Assembly (NCBI GenBank): GCA_002050435.1
Contig: MWYV01000013.1
Coordinates: 1-43,339, forward strand
Source: Chitinophagales bacterium 33-2
Lineage (GTDB): Bacteria; Bacteroidota; Bacteroidia; Chitinophagales; Chitinophagaceae
Reading direction: 5' to 3'
DNA length: 43,339 nucleotides
Shown piece by piece: positions 27,090 through 35,667 of the stretch. Made by a program: the position numbers and the translations under genes. The notes under the pieces are model-generated. The model made no database searches, had not been told where the DNA came from, and was given only the letters and a program-made list of their open reading frames with translations. How positions within the stretch are numbered: position 1 is the first letter of the stretch; each line of letters starts with the position of its first letter.

Positions 27090-27887
27090 AATAAAATAAT
27101 CTCCCCACAACTTCCATGGCCATGAAGACTTATAATGATCCTCCATTTCCTTCAGTTTGCAAAACAGGCCTGGATGTTTCACCATAAAAGCTTCTTTGTA
27201 TGATGGAGGAACAATAGTACAAAGACCTTCCATCAATTCCACTTCAAACTGATTCTTTAACCGGGAAGTGATAAATGAAGGCGCATAATAAAAACATTTG
27301 AACGGTTTGCCTTCGATGATGGCAGCACTACCATTAAATTTAAAAAATCGCCTGGTGGCTGTTTTAAATTCACCTTTAAATAGCAGCAGCGATTCCCACA
27401 AACAAAATCCTGGCATCATCACCAGCGTAACCACACCGCCTCGATTCAATAAGCGGTCAAAATAAAGCAACACATTATTAAGATCACCGGTACAATTTAA
27501 TCCTCCAAAATTGGAGAAGATCAAATCAAATTTACCAGGTGGGTTCAGCTGGTCAAGGTTGTGAAACGATAACTGGCGGACCGTCACCAGGTTTTCCAGT
27601 TCATGCAACATGATCTTTTGGTGGGTTTCATCTACCATTGCATCTGACAAATCTGTTGCCAGCACCTGGTATCCCCGGCTTCCAAAATAAACTGCATCTT
27701 CACCTGTGCCGCAATTGAGTTCAAGGATGGAACTTCCTTGTGGAACCAGGGTTTCCACAACAGTTCTAACTCTTTGTCTTTTGTACTGGATAACAGGGTT
27801 GTTGCAGAATTCTGCATCGAAAATCTTCGCCTGCGCAGAAAACGCAGCTTCTACTTTTGCTTCATTATTTGCTATGCTATCCGTCAT
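27066..27887 (-). CDS. Class I SAM-dependent methyltransferase
   Basis: The 273-residue protein shows motif I ELNCGTGED (56-64), a VLATDLSDAMV motif II region, and the SNFGGLNCTGDLN segment near residue 133. It belongs to the Methyltransf_11/25 group; the acceptor is not readable. It is the last gene of a five-gene minus-strand block and overlaps the preceding B12 radical SAM gene by 4 bases (ATGA). It may methylate the product or a cofactor-linked intermediate of the block. Confidence 0.88.
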   Translation of the reverse strand: MTDSIANNEAKVEAAFSAQAKIFDAEFCNNPVIQYKRQRVRTVVETLVPQGSSILELNCGTGEDAVYFGSRGYQVLATDLSDAMVDETHQKIMLHELENLVTVRQLSFHNLDQLNPPGKFDLIFSNFGGLNCTGDLNNVLLYFDRLLNRGGVVTLVMMPGFCLWESLLLFKGEFKTATRRFFKFNGSAAIIEGKPFKCFYYAPSFITSRLKNQFEVELMEGLCTIVPPSYKEAFMVKHPGLFCKLKEMEDHYKSSWPWKLWGDYFILSLRKKC

Positions 27888-29347
27888 TTCATATTTTCTA
27901 ATTGACGAAGCCTGGTTTTAGCCAGATAACTCGAGGGTAAATAATAACAACCCGCAATGATTTTCTTCAAAGAATTAAAATTGAACTGCAAAGGGTGCTT
28001 CAAAAGTTTTTTTGCCTGCTGCCATGCCATTTCTGTTCGGAATAGTTTATGTACATAACGATGCAATTGTTTATAATAAGAAGAAGATTGCTGGTTTCTG
28101 AACATAAGTGCGAGTTCATCAGAATCCGTCCAGTTTGATTTTTTAGATAGTTGTGTTTTCACTCGCTCATAAAACGGTGTTCCGGGTAATGGATAAGAAA
28201 CCGAGATCCCTATTTCATGCGGCATGAGGCGCTGTATCATTTGAATAGTGGATTCAATATCTGATGGTGATTCATCGAGGTATCCAAACTGAATAAAGAA
28301 GCAGGGCTTGATCTGAAACTGTTTTAATAAAACGGTGGCCTTTTCAATTTGTTCAACCGTAATTCCTTTATCCATAGCATCGAGGATCTTTTGCGATCCG
28401 CTCTCTGCCCCGATCCAAACAGTTTCGCAACCAGCATCTTTCAGTGCCTGCACATAATCTTGTTGAAGCAACAGGTCGGCCCTTGACTGGATCCTGAACC
28501 TGATCCGGATATTTTCCATTTTTAAAAGATGAGCAAACGCTATAACCCATCCTGGTTTTAATCCAAAGATGTCATCGCAAAACCAAATATGATCCGCATC
28601 ATATTTGGAAATTATCATCTTGATTTCAGCGATGACTTCCTTAGGTGAACGCACATTATACCTATTGCCATAAATGGGCTTTGCACACCAGTTGCATTTA
28701 AAAGGACAACCCCTCGTAGTGGCGATATTCATGGAAAAATAACCGGCACTTTTAAACCACATCTTTTTGTATGGTTTAAGATCCACAAGATCCCAGGCAG
28801 GTAAAGGCAGCAGATCAAGATCCTTCATCACTTTTCTATTTTCATTTACTTCCATCCTGTTGTCTTTCATATAGCAGATACCCTTAATGCTATTGATATC
28901 AGGGTTGTGCTTTTCAAGTTCCTGAACCAGCTCAAGCAATGTTTGTTCTGCTTCGCCCTTGATCACATAATCCGCGCCTGAATCAAAATACTTTTCCGGA
29001 TGATCCGTTGCATCGGAACTCGAAACAATGATTTTACATCCAAGAATACTGGCAAACTGGATCATTTCCAGTGCGGCATCACGCATATTGGTGAGACACA
29101 TTTTTGTGAGATAATTAAATCCATCATCATACACCACAAAATAGGCTGGTTGTTGCGCCTTAATAACATCAACAACATCAGCAGCCTTTCCACAGAACAT
29201 GGTATCATGTAAAGCCACGGAAAAACCATTTTCTCTTAATAAGCTTGCCGCGTAAAGTGTTCCAAGTGGTGCATAGGGCTGGCGCAGCTTCCACTGCTTG
29301 GGATCCAGTTTTAAAAAATAAGAATGCGTAAATAATATATCTGTCAT
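27884..29347 (-). CDS. B12-binding-domain radical SAM enzyme
   Basis: The 487-residue protein has an N-terminal Rossmann-like B12-binding-type domain (about 1-150; PLGTLYAASLLRENGFSVAL and later GADYVIKGEAE) and a radical SAM core with Cys214, Cys218 and Cys221 (GCPFKCNWC), followed by ESGSQKILDAMDKGIT and a C-terminal helical tail. Such class-B proteins methylate or rearrange unreactive carbons. The N-terminal domain does not show the DxHxxG cobalamin motif (it reads LHDTMFCG), so cobalamin may bind without a His ligand or may be absent. Both ends overlap neighbours by 4 bases. Confidence 0.9.
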   Translation of the reverse strand: MTDILFTHSYFLKLDPKQWKLRQPYAPLGTLYAASLLRENGFSVALHDTMFCGKAADVVDVIKAQQPAYFVVYDDGFNYLTKMCLTNMRDAALEMIQFASILGCKIIVSSSDATDHPEKYFDSGADYVIKGEAEQTLLELVQELEKHNPDINSIKGICYMKDNRMEVNENRKVMKDLDLLPLPAWDLVDLKPYKKMWFKSAGYFSMNIATTRGCPFKCNWCAKPIYGNRYNVRSPKEVIAEIKMIISKYDADHIWFCDDIFGLKPGWVIAFAHLLKMENIRIRFRIQSRADLLLQQDYVQALKDAGCETVWIGAESGSQKILDAMDKGITVEQIEKATVLLKQFQIKPCFFIQFGYLDESPSDIESTIQMIQRLMPHEIGISVSYPLPGTPFYERVKTQLSKKSNWTDSDELALMFRNQQSSSYYKQLHRYVHKLFRTEMAWQQAKKLLKHPLQFNFNSLKKIIAGCYYLPSSYLAKTRLRQLENMK

Positions 29348-30393
29348 GCAACAGGATTTTTAAATGCGGGAAGTGAAAGCGAACAAACGCATCGCTTACA
29401 GGTTTCATTTTTCATAGTATCAAGAGTGCGCCTGAAGTCACGCCCCTGCCGGCTATTGAGAATGGTTGTCAGGTGATCACTCCTGATATTCCCCAAAGGT
29501 TTATGAAAAAAACAGGGCCGCACATCACCATTGGCCTCAACTACCGCAGATACCCAGGGCGCATTACAGTTTTTTTCAGGAAAATCGCTTAAACCATGAA
29601 GGGCTTCATAATATGTCCCAATGGCTTTGATCTTATCTTTATTTTCAAGGATAAATCCTGAAGCAAAATCCTCCTGGTGTTCTACCACCAATTGTTTTAT
29701 GATGTATTGCAATTTACCAAGCAGTTCAAAAGGAATCAGGACCTCCTGCTGCCTTGCATTTTCCCAGGGCGTAGTCCGGTTGAAAGCTTCGCTGCTCACA
29801 TCTGCCGGAAGAAAACTGATAGATGTTAACGATAATGATTTTGCAGTGTCAATGATTTTGCTCCAAATCATAAAATTTGATCTCTGAATCACACATCTTC
29901 CGGAGATTTTATAACCTGGCGACAAAGTCCTGATGGCGTTGATGCCTTCACTTAATTTTCCATAAGCATTACTGATGTTCCTGGTGGCATTGTGCAGTGC
30001 TTCATCTCCATCAAGAGAAACGATCACATCATCCACCCATTCAACTACCTGTATTGCATGCCTTTTTAATGTTAAGCCGGTGGTAAGAAGGGTAATGTGT
30101 AAACCCTGTTGTTTCATCAATGCGCAAAACACAAAAATGTCGGGGTGAATCAAGGCCTCACCTCCGCTTAACACCACCTGTTTTGTACCCAGTTGATGCA
30201 TTGCCTCAATGAGTGCCTTCATGTCTTCCTTTAACAGCTGCTTTGAATCATGATTGCCTTTCCAGATATCACACATCAGGCAACGACAATTACAGGCGCT
30301 ATGCGGCATCAGGATCAGGATGGGCATAGCAGAAATCACACCTGTCTGAAGTGTTCTGAACCGCTTATAGGTATGGTAAAGTGATTGCTTCAT
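29344..30393 (-). CDS. Radical SAM protein with SPASM/twitch-like C-terminus
   Basis: The 349-residue protein carries the CxxxCxxC cluster motif Cys34, Cys38 and Cys41 in MPHSACNCRCLMCDIW, a radical SAM beta/alpha core (TKQVVLSGGEALIHPDI; VIVSLDGDEALHN) and a C-terminal Cys-rich region (NCNAPWVSAVVEANGDVRPC, then CKRCVC) typical of auxiliary Fe-S clusters. SPASM enzymes often act on peptides or sugars; the substrate is not identifiable. It overlaps both neighbours by 4 bases and lies in the same transcript as the two B12-type radical SAM enzymes. Confidence 0.9.
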   Translation of the reverse strand: MKQSLYHTYKRFRTLQTGVISAMPILILMPHSACNCRCLMCDIWKGNHDSKQLLKEDMKALIEAMHQLGTKQVVLSGGEALIHPDIFVFCALMKQQGLHITLLTTGLTLKRHAIQVVEWVDDVIVSLDGDEALHNATRNISNAYGKLSEGINAIRTLSPGYKISGRCVIQRSNFMIWSKIIDTAKSLSLTSISFLPADVSSEAFNRTTPWENARQQEVLIPFELLGKLQYIIKQLVVEHQEDFASGFILENKDKIKAIGTYYEALHGLSDFPEKNCNAPWVSAVVEANGDVRPCFFHKPLGNIRSDHLTTILNSRQGRDFRRTLDTMKNETCKRCVCSLSLPAFKNPVA

Positions 30394-31784
30394 TGGTGTT
30401 TGATCCTGATCCAGGGAAAAACCTGGTTTTGATGCATCATCCTTGCAAACTGAAGTTCCAGCCGGTTCATAAACCGGAATGAAAATTCTTTAAGATCATC
30501 GAATGCATGGTGAAAATAATATTGCTGCATTTCCGGGAATCCTTGCATTTCAAAATAACTGGCCGAGCGCTTCACAGCTTTTGGCAACTCCTTTTTATTG
30601 TAAAAACCGGAATCCAAAATATGAATTTCCCCCTCTTCACTAAGGTGTTTGAGGGCAACGCTGATCAGGTATTTGAAGGAAGGAAAATATTGTGCAGATG
30701 CAGCAAAAACAATAAAATCAAACTGCCCTTGCTCCAGAAAATCTTTATTAAAAGAACCGTGGATGAAATCAAGGTTGGATAAATTGAAAACCTTTTTTGC
30801 CTGTTCCAGTTCATGTCCATGCGGGTCCAGACCCATTACCTGAAACTGACTGTTCAGGGCAAGAAAATGCGAAAGCCAGCCATTGCCACATCCCACTTCA
30901 AGCAGGGTATATGATCCTGGTTTGGCCATAAGGTAATGCTTCAGCCGATGCGCAGTATTTTTTCTCACCTTCCATTCTGAAGCGTATCTATGATCTTTTT
31001 CAACAAAAGGCAATAAAGCAAGTTCTTCATCTGAATAAATCCTTCTTTCACTTTTTCGCAGAGAATGGTATAAGGAAGAAAACCCTTCCTGCTGCCTGTC
31101 CATTTTTTCTGCTGATTTATTTGCATGGCTAAGGATTTTGAAAATGAAATTGGTTTCTACCAGGTTTCTTGCTTTAAACATCATCTCCAGGCTAAAACCA
31201 TTCAATTCTGCGTTGGCTTTAATCAATTGCATATCGCAGTCATCATTTAAAACCATATAAACAATGGTTTTCTCATGCGTATAATATTTTAAACCAGAAA
31301 AAAAACCTTTAAAGAATTCACCCTGCACACCACAATACCAGGCATGATCCCGAAAACTTTTAGGATGCTTTTTATAATAGGGCGGATTAACTGCAATCAC
31401 ATCAAACTGCTGAAGAGGAATCCGGCTGAAAAGATCGGAATGAATGATAACGGGATGCATGCCCATGCGCGCCGCATTGATTTTCATATACTGTACCGCT
31501 ACCGGGTTGATATCGGTTGAGGTAACAATGGCGCCTTTTCTTATTGCAGAAAAACTGATCAACCCACTGCCTGCTCCAAGTTCCAAAAAGGTTTTATTGA
31601 GCAGGTTCAATTTCGAAACCTGTTGATTTAAAAGTTTGGTGCTGCTGAAAAATCCAGGATGAAAAACTTCGGCCGGGACCTCCAGCACAATATTCTGATA
31701 CGTATAGGTTCGGGTACGGGATAAATATTTTACCAGTAAAGGTTTATAGGTTTTACCTACAATATATTTAATTATCTCCTTCAT
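30390..31784 (-). CDS. Two-domain methyltransferase (HemK/PrmC-like plus class I SAM)
   Basis: The 464-residue protein has two SAM-binding domains. The first (about 1-220) has LELGAGSG (67-74) and NPPYY (133-137), the acceptor motif of HemK/PrmC-type N-methyltransferases. The second (about 285-440) has LEVGCGNG (295-302) and is of the Methyltransf_11/12 kind. No linker repeats are seen. Proteins joining these two domains are unusual; fusion suggests two methylations on one substrate. It begins one base after the stop of the upstream radical SAM gene and overlaps the next by 4 bases. Confidence 0.88.
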   Translation of the reverse strand: MKEIIKYIVGKTYKPLLVKYLSRTRTYTYQNIVLEVPAEVFHPGFFSSTKLLNQQVSKLNLLNKTFLELGAGSGLISFSAIRKGAIVTSTDINPVAVQYMKINAARMGMHPVIIHSDLFSRIPLQQFDVIAVNPPYYKKHPKSFRDHAWYCGVQGEFFKGFFSGLKYYTHEKTIVYMVLNDDCDMQLIKANAELNGFSLEMMFKARNLVETNFIFKILSHANKSAEKMDRQQEGFSSLYHSLRKSERRIYSDEELALLPFVEKDHRYASEWKVRKNTAHRLKHYLMAKPGSYTLLEVGCGNGWLSHFLALNSQFQVMGLDPHGHELEQAKKVFNLSNLDFIHGSFNKDFLEQGQFDFIVFAASAQYFPSFKYLISVALKHLSEEGEIHILDSGFYNKKELPKAVKRSASYFEMQGFPEMQQYYFHHAFDDLKEFSFRFMNRLELQFARMMHQNQVFPWIRIKHQ

Positions 31785-33284
31785 TTAAAAACCTTCAATT
31801 TCAGGTTGACGGTATTTCCATAACAACTGCAATGCTTTTAATTCAAGTGGCTTTGTATAAAAACCAGATCTGTATCTAAAAGCAGCCAGACTGCGAATAA
31901 TTTTTCTTTTGGTACGGTTTAACCTGATATCGGAAACAGTGGGAAAATAGCCATTAAGCACGGTTTCAAAATCCCTGATCTTATTGATCATAGCAGGTGT
32001 GAGCCAGGGTGTCAGTGGATTTTTTCTCAGGTCAAATTTTTCCCATTGCGGAGTGATCCAATCTTCCAGTTGCCTGGGAAAAGCAAAACCCTGCTCCAGA
32101 ACTTTATTGTACATTTCTGAACCTTCTGTTGGCACGGGACTGTACACATAGATAACAATCTCGGTTCTTGGGTTGATGCGCTTGATCTCCTTAATAAATG
32201 CTATGTCAAAATCGATCTGTTCCATTGCCAGTTCGGCCGTATCTGCAGGTGTTCCGAGTACAAAAGAATATTCAGGAATTATATCAAATTTTGCAAGTCT
32301 TTCCGCAAATGCTTTGATCTGCGCACCCGACTGTGTACCTCCTTTGTCCATTATTTTCAGTACGGCATCATTCCCGGTTTCTGCTCCGAAAAAAATCATT
32401 TTACAACCCGACTTCCGCATCAGGGCAAGGGTTTCATCTGCATATTTATTCAGAGTGTCTATCCTTCCTTCGCCCCACCATACCATATTTTCCTGCATGA
32501 TCAGGTTCGAGAATTCAATGGTTCTTTTTTCAGAAACAAAAAAATTATTGTCATGAAATTCAATCGCATTTCCGCCAAACTGTTCTTTTAGAAATTTTAT
32601 ATCCCTGTACACCAGGCTGGCTGATTTAGCCTTCCACCTTGCATTATAGATGGGTACAACCGCACAGAAAGAACAGGTAAAGGGACAACCGATACTGGAA
32701 TGGTAGGCAATGGTTTTGGTACCCAGGTAAGACTTTCCAAGATAATTTGTCAACGGGTAAAACTGGTTCAGCTTTTCATAAGGCAAATCGGGTAATGCAT
32801 CCTGTTCATACAATGGATCTTTAGGATTTTTGCAGATGTTGTTGCTGAATTTGTAAATCAGGTTGGGCACACCATCAACGCCGGCATTGTTTTCAAGGGT
32901 ACGGACCAATGCAGGAAAACTTTTATCGCCCGGACCGTAGATGACGAAATCCACATAGCCGGAATCGATCACCGTTTTATATTGGTTGGAAGCAAAATAT
33001 CCACCCCAGGTAATGATGATCCCTGGGAACAGCTGTTTAATGGCTTTTGATATCGGAATCGCCTGCTTCAGCTGGGGACCGGGCATAACAGTACAGGCAA
33101 AATACTTGAATTTGCCTGTCAGCAGGTAGTCCCTGATCTTTCCCCATGGATCAATTTCCATATTCCCATCTACGATCACATAATCAAATACTCCTTCCAC
33201 AGATGCAGCAATACTTAAAATAGAATTGGGTATCCGCGGTTTGGATCGCGCACTGCGTGGATTGAATAAAATAATATGATTCAT
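31785..33284 (-). CDS. B12-binding-domain radical SAM enzyme, first gene of block
   Basis: The 499-residue protein has an N-terminal B12-binding-type domain (about 1-145; FACTVMPGPQLKQAIPISKA, then ITWGGYFASN) and a radical SAM core with Cys200, Cys204 and Cys207 (GCPFTCSFC), followed by ETGNDAVLKIMDKGGTQSGA. It is similar in plan to the gene at 27884, but the two differ in sequence and are not a recent duplication. The DxHxxG motif is absent here too. It has the longest upstream intergenic region (198 bases) of the block, so the promoter should lie there. It is divergent from a glycosyltransferase gene. Confidence 0.9.
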   Translation of the reverse strand: MNHIILFNPRSARSKPRIPNSILSIAASVEGVFDYVIVDGNMEIDPWGKIRDYLLTGKFKYFACTVMPGPQLKQAIPISKAIKQLFPGIIITWGGYFASNQYKTVIDSGYVDFVIYGPGDKSFPALVRTLENNAGVDGVPNLIYKFSNNICKNPKDPLYEQDALPDLPYEKLNQFYPLTNYLGKSYLGTKTIAYHSSIGCPFTCSFCAVVPIYNARWKAKSASLVYRDIKFLKEQFGGNAIEFHDNNFFVSEKRTIEFSNLIMQENMVWWGEGRIDTLNKYADETLALMRKSGCKMIFFGAETGNDAVLKIMDKGGTQSGAQIKAFAERLAKFDIIPEYSFVLGTPADTAELAMEQIDFDIAFIKEIKRINPRTEIVIYVYSPVPTEGSEMYNKVLEQGFAFPRQLEDWITPQWEKFDLRKNPLTPWLTPAMINKIRDFETVLNGYFPTVSDIRLNRTKRKIIRSLAAFRYRSGFYTKPLELKALQLLWKYRQPEIEGF

Positions 33285-33343
33285 TGGAAGTCTCTGAAAC
33301 TAAATACGCAGGGAAAGTTATAGAGTTGCCTCAGGCCCTTCAT

Positions 33344-33359
33344 AGTAATGTCCATTACT
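33344..33359. promoter_or_regulatory. Palindromic site between divergent genes
   Basis: AGTAATG and CATTACT flank a TC centre (7-2-7, perfect arms) in the 198-base gap between the radical SAM block and the divergent glycosyltransferase gene. The position suits a regulator binding site serving both directions, but no matching second site was seen. Confidence 0.35.
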
Positions 33360-33482
33360 GATTTGCACTCAGTTTATCTCATAAGTTTTTGCCTGCATCT
33401 TTTCGAATTTCAATTCCTTAAACCAGCTCGGGGCTACGATTGAATGCTCCTGACCTGCTAAAAACAAATTAACTTTAATCCA

Positions 33483-34634
33483 ATGGTTATTATCAGTGCC
33501 AGCTACCACCGGACCTCCGGTTTTACCAATCCTGCAGACTGGCTGGAAAGGATCCGTTTTTATACTGGAATTCTGGAAGAACTGGCCATTGAGCATGAAG
33601 TGATCAGTATTGAAAAAATAGATTATGAAGGTTTGCGGAAAAAAAACAGGGTGACCTATGTATTCCCTGGCGGAAAAAATAAAAAATCACTGATCCCATG
33701 GAAGATGCATGCCTGGATAAAAAATCGCAAACCCGATCTTATCCTGATCAATGGATTTATTTTTCCCCTGCAGATCATTCAGTTAAGATTGCACCTCGGA
33801 AAACAGGTGGGTATTTTTATTTTGAACCGCTCAGAAAGACCTTTTACTGGTCCCAAAAGATCTTTACAAAAACTAGCAGCGCAATGCGTGGATGCCTTTC
33901 TCTTTACATCTGCACACGCTTCAAGGGAATGGGCAGAGGCAGGTATCATCACGGATCAAAAAAAAGTAAAGGAGATTGTTCAATCTTCTTCCTTTTTCAA
34001 AAAGACCAATAAATCTGATGCAGCAAATGATCTTCATATCAAGGGTAGTCCGGTTTTTCTTTGGGTGGGAAGACTGGAAAAAAATAAAGATCCGCTGACG
34101 GTATTAAAGGCTTTTGCTGCTTACCTTAAAGTTCGTCCCAGCTCCCGGCTTTTTATGATCTACCAGGAAGACCAACTGCTGCGGGAAGTGAAGGAATTTA
34201 TCGATGCGCATACGATCAATGAAGCCGTTATTCTAGTTGGAAAAATTTTGAACAAAGACCTTGAAGCCTGGTACAACGCCGCTGATTTTTTGATTTCCGG
34301 TTCACACTATGAAGGCTGCGGGATCGCCATCATTGAAGCTATGTCCTGTGGATGTATTCCCATATTGACTGATATTCTTTCTTTTAAAAAACTCACAGGT
34401 GATGGCCTTTGTGGTTTTGTATATAAAGCGGGTGATAAAGATGACCTCTTTTCCGTTCTCTGCTCCACCACTTCTGTCAGCATCCACGAAGAAAGCCTTA
34501 AATCAATAGCGCAGTTTAACCTGCATCTTTCTTTTAAAGCCATCGCAGAAAAAATAGTAAAGGCCTTTCTGGAAACGGGTAAAAAACCATCAGGCATTAC
34601 ACTTCCAGACCAGGTGGAAGAAATAATTCCATGA
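33483..34634 (+). CDS. Family 4-type glycosyltransferase (GT-B)
   Basis: The 383-residue protein has a GT-B architecture: the N-terminal acceptor half (MVIISASYHRTSGF at the start), then LWVGRLEKNKDPLTVLKAF and the donor-binding SHYEGCGIAIIEAMSCGCIP near residue 280. It is a retaining nucleotide-sugar-dependent enzyme, substrate unknown. It stands alone, divergent from the radical SAM block and convergent with another glycosyltransferase, overlapping it by 38 bases. Confidence 0.92.
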   Translation: MVIISASYHRTSGFTNPADWLERIRFYTGILEELAIEHEVISIEKIDYEGLRKKNRVTYVFPGGKNKKSLIPWKMHAWIKNRKPDLILINGFIFPLQIIQLRLHLGKQVGIFILNRSERPFTGPKRSLQKLAAQCVDAFLFTSAHASREWAEAGIITDQKKVKEIVQSSSFFKKTNKSDAANDLHIKGSPVFLWVGRLEKNKDPLTVLKAFAAYLKVRPSSRLFMIYQEDQLLREVKEFIDAHTINEAVILVGKILNKDLEAWYNAADFLISGSHYEGCGIAIIEAMSCGCIPILTDILSFKKLTGDGLCGFVYKAGDKDDLFSVLCSTTSVSIHEESLKSIAQFNLHLSFKAIAEKIVKAFLETGKKPSGITLPDQVEEIIP

Positions 34635-35667
34635 TCCGTTTGGAAGTGTTTTGAATGGGGAAAGATTCGGTTGCTTCAGCTTCAGGTCGCACCTCTAGCA
34701 GCTCTATAACTTTACTTTTCATTTCTTCTTTTGAATAAACAAAATGCCAGTTGACTATTAACCTTTTCACCGGCCGACACAAACTTACCACCTGCATGCC
34801 TGCCGCCAGGGCTTCCATACAAACCCCTGAAAAACCTTCATAGGAAGAGGGATGCAAAAATAAATAAGATCTTTTCATGAGCTGCACCACTTCCTTATAA
34901 GGAAGTTCCCCTTTCATTTCTACATGTTGTTCAAGTTCAAGCTGGCGGATCTTTTTTTCCAGGCGGGCTCTTTCCGTTCCTTCGCCCACGAGTACAACCT
35001 TTATGGTCGGAAATAAATTTTTAAGTTGGGCAATGATTTCAAGAAACAAATCATATTGCTTTAATGGAATCAGCGATCCAACGCCAAGAATATCTATGGA
35101 TTTTTTTGTTGTTCCATTCGTGAACAGGTTGAGGTCAAGTCCCGGTTCTATTACGCGTGAAGGTAGAATGCCATGACTCAAATGAAATGTTTCTTTTAAA
35201 TGATCTGAAAGCGCGATAAGGTTTTCGGGCGGTGATGGAAATCTTTGTGGAAAATGATTCAAAGGTCTTGCGTCCTGTCCCAATATCCAGCAAAAATGTT
35301 TCAGTTTGTGTTTCTTTGCAAAGCGGTCTGCCAAAAGAAAACCTTCGCCATACCAAAAACTGATCAGCCCTATTAAGCGGGAAGATTCGTAGAGCTTATT
35401 AAGCATACGATTGACTTTTCTTCTTAGAAAAATGCCCTGGATGCCTCCTTTGTTCCTCCCATTGAAAGGCATTATGGTCGCATCATAATACCTGTATGTA
35501 TTTTCCCTGAAGGGATAATGAAGACTCAATACCATTACCCGGAGCTGTGGATATTCCAGGCAGAGTGATTGAACAAGGCATCCAATGAAAGGAAGGCAGC
35601 TACTATCTGACTCCGAATCCGGAAAGCCTGGCGTGATCAGCAACAACGTCTTTTCCCTTTTCATCAA
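34597..35667 (-). CDS. Family 4-type glycosyltransferase (GT-B)
   Basis: The 356-residue GT-B enzyme starts MMKREKTLLLITPGFPDSES and carries GVGSLIPLKQYDLFLEII and the donor site SSYEGFSGVCMEALAAGMQV around residue 276. The C-terminal end overlaps the opposing glycosyltransferase gene by 38 bases. Its start lies within the last 22 codons of the ABC exporter gene, a 65-base overlap in the same direction, so the two are translationally linked. Confidence 0.92.
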   Translation of the reverse strand: MMKREKTLLLITPGFPDSESDSSCLPFIGCLVQSLCLEYPQLRVMVLSLHYPFRENTYRYYDATIMPFNGRNKGGIQGIFLRRKVNRMLNKLYESSRLIGLISFWYGEGFLLADRFAKKHKLKHFCWILGQDARPLNHFPQRFPSPPENLIALSDHLKETFHLSHGILPSRVIEPGLDLNLFTNGTTKKSIDILGVGSLIPLKQYDLFLEIIAQLKNLFPTIKVVLVGEGTERARLEKKIRQLELEQHVEMKGELPYKEVVQLMKRSYLFLHPSSYEGFSGVCMEALAAGMQVVSLCRPVKRLIVNWHFVYSKEEMKSKVIELLEVRPEAEATESFPIQNTSKRIMELFLPPGLEV

